8,969 bases of DNA from Acidimicrobiaceae bacterium (GTDB lineage: Bacteria > Actinomycetota > Acidimicrobiia > Acidimicrobiales > UBA8190), in NCBI GenBank assembly GCA_003131945.1, contig PKWD01000237.1, positions 1-8,969 on the forward strand. Direction: 5' to 3'. The notes under the pieces are model-generated. The model ran no database searches. It saw only the letters and a list, made by a program, of their open reading frames with translations, and was not told the DNA's origin. Below, piece after piece: positions 5,602-8,969 of this stretch (position 1 is the first letter of the stretch; each line of letters opens with the position of its first letter). The position numbers and the translations under genes were made by a program.

Positions 5602-7335
5602 ATGCTCGACCTTCTGATCAGCGGCGGCACGGTGATCGACGGCACCGGCGCCCCCCGGCGGCGCGCCGATGTCGCCGTCGACGGCGGACGGGTGGTGGCC
5701 GTGGGCGACACCGACGACACGGCCCGCACCGTGATCGACGCCGACGGCCTCTACGTGGCGCCGGGCTTCGTCGATCTCCACACCCATTACGACGCCCAGC
5801 TGACATGGGATCCGTCGGCCAGCCCTTCGCCGCTGCACGGCGTGACCACCGTCATCGGCGGTAACTGCGGTTTCTCCCTGGCGCCGTCCGGTCCGGCGCA
5901 CTCGGACTACCTGGCCCGGATGATGGCGCGTGTCGAAGGCATGCCCCTGTCATCGCTCGAGCAACTCGACTGGTCGTGGTCGTCGTTCGGCGACTGGCTC
6001 GATCGTCTCGACGGCCTCATCGGGGTGAATGCCGGTTTCCTCGTCGGGCACTCGGCCGTGCGCCGCTGCGTCATGGGCGAGGCGGCGGTGGGATCGTCGG
6101 CCACCGAGGAGCAGACGGCCGCCATGGTGGCCATGCTGCACCGGTCGATCGAAGAGGGGGCCCTCGGTTTCTCCACCTCCCAGGCCCACACCCACAACGA
6201 CGGTGACGGCTCTCCCGTCCCTTCGCGTTCGGCGACCAGGGCCGAGATCGAGGCGCTGTGCACGGCGGTGGGCGATCATGACGGCACCACGCTCGAGATC
6301 ATCGTCCCCGGATGCCTGAACGGCTTCAGTGACGACGAGGTCGACCTCATGGCCACGCTCTCGCTCCTGGCCGACCGCCCGGTCAACTGGAACGTCCTCG
6401 GCGTCTCGGCCATGAACCGCAGCGGCCTCGAGCACCAGCTGGCGGCCTCGACCACGGCGGCCGAGCGCGGGGCCACAGTGGTGGCGCTGACGCTGCCGCA
6501 CTCGATGAAGATCCGCCTCTCCTTCGAGCACGGGGCCATCATCGACGGGCTGCCCGGCTGGCGGGAGCTGTTCGCCGTGTCTGTGCCCGAGCGCATCCGG
6601 CAGCTGTCGGATCCCGCCGTTCGCCGTCGCCTCGATGAGGGGGCCCGGTCCAAAGAGGCCGGCATCATCGGGGCCCTGGCCAACTGGCAGATGCTGCTGA
6701 TCGACGAGACCTTCGCGCCCGAGAACAAGCAGTACGAGGGTCGGTCGGTAGGTGAGGTGGCAGCGCAGAGGGGCCAGGAGCCGTTCGACGCGCTGCTCGA
6801 TATCGTCATCGCCGACCACCTGCGTACCGGGCTGCGGCCACCCATTCCCGAATCCGAGGAGGACTGGACCTTGAAAGCTGACGTGTGGCGCGACCGGCGC
6901 ACCGTGGTGGGCGGATCCGACGCCGGAGCCCATCTCGATGTGATGTGCGGGGCCATCTATTCGACGTCGCTGCTCGGCGAGGGGGTGCGCAAACGCCACC
7001 TCCTGTCGTGGGAAGAGGCGGTTCACCAGTTGACCGAGGTGCCCGCCCGCCTTTACGGGCTGCGTGACCGGGGCCGCCTCACCCCGGGTTCCTTCGCCGA
7101 CATGGTCATCTTCGATCCCGAGCGCGTGGGCCAGCTCCCCGAGCGCACCCGGGCCGATCTGCCCGGGGGAGCCAGCCGGCTCTATGCCGAGGCCGAGGGC
7201 ATCGAGCACGTCCTCGTGAACGGCACCGGGATCGTGCGGGCGGGGACCTTCACCGGGGCCTTGCCGGGCGCCGTTCTCAGATCGGGGCGCGACACCGACA
7301 CGGTGACCGTTCCCGGTGCGGCGCTGGCGTCATGA
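5602..7335 (+). CDS. Amidohydrolase, N-acyl-D-amino-acid deacylase-like (COG3653)
   Basis: This 577-residue protein fits the D-aminoacylase branch of the amidohydrolase superfamily, which uses zinc to cleave N-acyl-D-amino acids or other amides; mycobacterial Rv2913c is of this general type. The N-terminal beta-sandwich MLDLLISGGTVIDGTGAP is followed by PGFVDLHTHYDAQ with the metal pair His60/His62, then GGNCGFSLAP with Cys89 at the position of the zinc-ligand Cys of D-aminoacylase. GHSAVRR (149-155), THNDGDGSPVPSR (197-209) and VGGSDAGAH (437-444-ish, catalytic Asp440) follow, and the barrel closes with LTEVPARLYGLRDRGRLTPGSFADMVIFDP. By eye I could not find clear equivalents of the two strand-5/6 metal His residues of classical D-aminoacylase, so the reaction may differ. 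The stop overlaps the start of the alcohol dehydrogenase by ATGA, indicating coupling. Family firm, substrate unknown. Confidence 0.9.
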   Translation: MLDLLISGGTVIDGTGAPRRRADVAVDGGRVVAVGDTDDTARTVIDADGLYVAPGFVDLHTHYDAQLTWDPSASPSPLHGVTTVIGGNCGFSLAPSGPAHSDYLARMMARVEGMPLSSLEQLDWSWSSFGDWLDRLDGLIGVNAGFLVGHSAVRRCVMGEAAVGSSATEEQTAAMVAMLHRSIEEGALGFSTSQAHTHNDGDGSPVPSRSATRAEIEALCTAVGDHDGTTLEIIVPGCLNGFSDDEVDLMATLSLLADRPVNWNVLGVSAMNRSGLEHQLAASTTAAERGATVVALTLPHSMKIRLSFEHGAIIDGLPGWRELFAVSVPERIRQLSDPAVRRRLDEGARSKEAGIIGALANWQMLLIDETFAPENKQYEGRSVGEVAAQRGQEPFDALLDIVIADHLRTGLRPPIPESEEDWTLKADVWRDRRTVVGGSDAGAHLDVMCGAIYSTSLLGEGVRKRHLLSWEEAVHQLTEVPARLYGLRDRGRLTPGSFADMVIFDPERVGQLPERTRADLPGGASRLYAEAEGIEHVLVNGTGIVRAGTFTGALPGAVLRSGRDTDTVTVPGAALAS

Positions 7336-8450
7336 CCACGTCGTCGCCGGGCACGGTGCGCGCCGCGGTGTTGCGCGAGGTCGGGGCACCCTTTGAGGTC
7401 GAGGAGATCACCCTCGAACCGGTGGGGCCCCGTGATGTGAGGGTCCGGATGGCCGCCAGTGGCGTCTGTCACTCCGACCTCTCGGTGCAGAACGGGACCA
7501 TCCCCTTCATGTTCCCCACCGTGCTCGGCCATGAAGGCTCGGGAGTGGTGGCGGAGATCGGCTCGGCCGTCACCCGTGTGGCCGTCGGCGACCATGTGGT
7601 TCTCACCTGGATGCCGCCCTGCCGGCGCTGCTTCTGGTGCCTGGCCGGACAACCCATGTTGTGCAACGTCGGCATGGCCGAGTCGATCGGCGGGCCCTAC
7701 GCGTCCGTAGGCGGAGCCAAGTTGATCCGCGGACTGGGGACGGCCACCTTCGCCGAGGAGACCCTCGTCCCCGAGCGCCAGGTCGTCCCCGTCGACCGCG
7801 CCGCCCCCCTCGAGCTGGCCGCGCTGGTCGGTTGCGCGCTGTCCACCGGGATCGGTGCCGTGTGGCACACGGCCGGGGTCGAACCCGGGACGACGGTGGC
7901 CGTGATCGGCTGCGGTGGCGTGGGCCTGTCGGTGATCCAGGGGGCGCGTCTGTCGGGGGCGTCGACCATCGTGGCCGTCGACCACATGGCGGCCAAGCTG
8001 GCGGCGGCGAAGGCCATGGGAGCCACCCACGTGATCGACTCGTCGAGCGAGGACGCCGTGGCCGGCATCCAGGCCCTGACGAACGGGTTGGGCGTGGACT
8101 ACGCCTTCGAAGTGGTGGGCCGGGCACCGACGATCCGTCTGGCCTTCGAGGCGGCGCGCCGGGGGGGAACGGCAGTGCTGGTGGGGGCGGGGTCGCCCGC
8201 CGAACAGGTTTCGTTCTCGGCTTTCGAGCTCTTCGTGGGGGCGAAGACCCTCATCGGCTGCGTCTACGGCTCCACCGACCCCGACCGCGACTTTCCCTCC
8301 ATGGTCGACATGGTCACCCGGGGAACCATCGACGCCGAGAGCATGGTCAGCAGGCGGATCGGCCTCGACGACATCAACGACGCCTTCCGGGCCATGGAAG
8401 CGGGCGAGGTCGTGCGCAGCGTCATCGTCTTCGACGAGAAGAGGGCGTGA
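7332..8450 (+). CDS. Zinc-dependent alcohol dehydrogenase (MDR superfamily, NAD-type)
   Basis: This 372-residue protein is a class III-like medium-chain alcohol dehydrogenase. Catalytic zinc ligands are Cys46 in GVCHSDL, His67-Glu68 in GHEGSGVV, and Cys168 in LVGCALSTGIG. The structural zinc loop is complete, with Cys97, Cys100, Cys103 and Cys111 in PPCRRCFWCLAGQPMLC. The Rossmann fold shows GCGGVG (193-198), and Asp217 in VAVDHM at the end of the second strand favours NAD over NADP. Mycobacterial AdhD-type enzymes look similar; formaldehyde/mycothiol-type activity cannot be excluded. It starts within the ATGA overlap with the D-aminoacylase-like gene and has no strong ribosome binding site of its own, so translation is probably coupled. 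Its stop overlaps the next start by one base. With the aldehyde dehydrogenase in the same string, a two-step oxidation of an alcohol to an acid is the simplest reading. Confidence 0.95.
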   Translation: MTTSSPGTVRAAVLREVGAPFEVEEITLEPVGPRDVRVRMAASGVCHSDLSVQNGTIPFMFPTVLGHEGSGVVAEIGSAVTRVAVGDHVVLTWMPPCRRCFWCLAGQPMLCNVGMAESIGGPYASVGGAKLIRGLGTATFAEETLVPERQVVPVDRAAPLELAALVGCALSTGIGAVWHTAGVEPGTTVAVIGCGGVGLSVIQGARLSGASTIVAVDHMAAKLAAAKAMGATHVIDSSSEDAVAGIQALTNGLGVDYAFEVVGRAPTIRLAFEAARRGGTAVLVGAGSPAEQVSFSAFELFVGAKTLIGCVYGSTDPDRDFPSMVDMVTRGTIDAESMVSRRIGLDDINDAFRAMEAGEVVRSVIVFDEKRA

Positions 8451-8969
8451 TGGCGACGGGGGTCGAGATCGTCGACGCCGACGCCCACATGATCGAGCCA
8501 CCGTCGTTGTTCGGCGAGCTCATGACGAGGTTCCCCGATCAGATAGGCATCCGGACCGACACCCGTCTGGGCGTCCTCGTCGAAGGCCGGCCCTATCCCT
8601 ACTACGAAGGTCCCGGTGCGGGCTGCCCGCCACAGAACGGCATGACCGACGCGCCCGGCGTGGATCCCGGATCGCCGGCCGGTGTGCTGGCCAACGCCGA
8701 TGTCGACGGGATCGACGCCATGGTGATGTTCCCGAGTTTCGGGCTGTGTGTCCCCACCATCGAGGACCCCGCTCTCGGATTAGCGGTGGCCCGCATCTAC
8801 AACACCTGGGCGGCGGACTTCTGCTCCCGTAGTGACGGACGGCTCTTCGCCGCCGCCGTTGTGCCCATCGAGCACGGCGACGACGCCATCGCCGTCATGA
8901 CCGAGGCCAGGGAGCTCGGCCTCGTCTGCACGGTGGTGCCCCCGGCCCTGAAGACCCGCAACCTCGATC
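8450..8969 (+). CDS. Amidohydrolase family protein (COG2159 / Amidohydro_2), second copy, 3' end cut by window edge
   Basis: The ATG at 8450 overlaps the alcohol dehydrogenase stop in TGATG, and AGAGGG lies just upstream; the adjacent GTG at 8447 is an in-frame alternative. The frame is open to the window edge for 173 codons, about half of the family's usual length. It starts MATGVEIVDADAHMIEPPSL, whose Asp11-x-His13 and IEPP match the VDDHLIEPPDL stretch of the leftward amidohydrolase, so the two are members of one family. Further matching stretches are GIDAMVMFPSFGL, ARIYNTWAADFC and RLFAAAVVPI, parallel to INGIWASLCFPSL, MRAWNDWHLDVW and RIIPLQLPWL in the other copy. The middle and C-terminal metal ligands are outside the window. 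Codon 111 is TTA (8780-8782), rare in such GC-rich DNA. A TIM-barrel metal-dependent hydrolase or decarboxylase of unknown substrate is the supported call. Confidence 0.87.
   Translation, partial: MATGVEIVDADAHMIEPPSLFGELMTRFPDQIGIRTDTRLGVLVEGRPYPYYEGPGAGCPPQNGMTDAPGVDPGSPAGVLANADVDGIDAMVMFPSFGLCVPTIEDPALGLAVARIYNTWAADFCSRSDGRLFAAAVVPIEHGDDAIAVMTEARELGLVCTVVPPALKTRNLD

Noticed and set aside
5950..7209. A 419-codon minus-strand open frame opposite the D-aminoacylase-like gene
   Set aside because: It is a mirror of a strongly supported plus-strand gene, with composition typical of antisense frames and no motif.
7182..8501. A 439-codon minus-strand open frame opposite the alcohol dehydrogenase
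   Set aside because: It overlaps three plus-strand genes and shows only His/Gly/Asp-rich low-complexity sequence.

Overview
The window is very GC-rich, tightly packed coding DNA with GTG and ATG starts, strong GGAGG-type ribosome binding sites and overlapping stop/start codons. Codon use and protein content (paired FadE-like acyl-CoA dehydrogenases, COG2159 and COG3653 amidohydrolases, a mycothiol-era type zinc alcohol dehydrogenase, a TetR regulator) point to an actinobacterium, perhaps Acidimicrobiia or a mycobacteria-related lineage. That placement is an inference from style, not from a marker gene. No rRNA, tRNA, CRISPR array, insertion sequence or phage gene is visible.

The layout is two divergent gene strings around a 109-bp control region (3983-4091). 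Leftward, in transcription order: a TetR-family regulator (3982-3365), a COG2159 amidohydrolase (3318-2146), a catalytic-type acyl-CoA dehydrogenase (2090-903) and a second, degenerate acyl-CoA dehydrogenase that runs off the left edge (896-1). Rightward: an NAD(P)-dependent aldehyde dehydrogenase (4092-5552), a D-aminoacylase-like amidohydrolase (5602-7335), a zinc alcohol dehydrogenase (7332-8450) and a second COG2159 amidohydrolase that runs off the right edge (8450-8969). All neighbours lie within about 55 bp of each other or overlap, so each arm looks like one operon. No gap between genes exceeds 110 bp.

The divergent region holds a perfect 21-bp palindrome (4003-4023) beside the only AT-rich patch, a good candidate operator through which the TetR protein could control both arms. 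Read together, the genes suggest a catabolic regulon: an alcohol is oxidised to an aldehyde and then an acid, an acyl-CoA is desaturated by a probable heteromeric acyl-CoA dehydrogenase, and C-N, C-C or ester bonds are processed by three metal-dependent amidohydrolase-superfamily enzymes. The substrate cannot be read from the sequence. No CoA ligase, hydratase or thiolase is inside the window.
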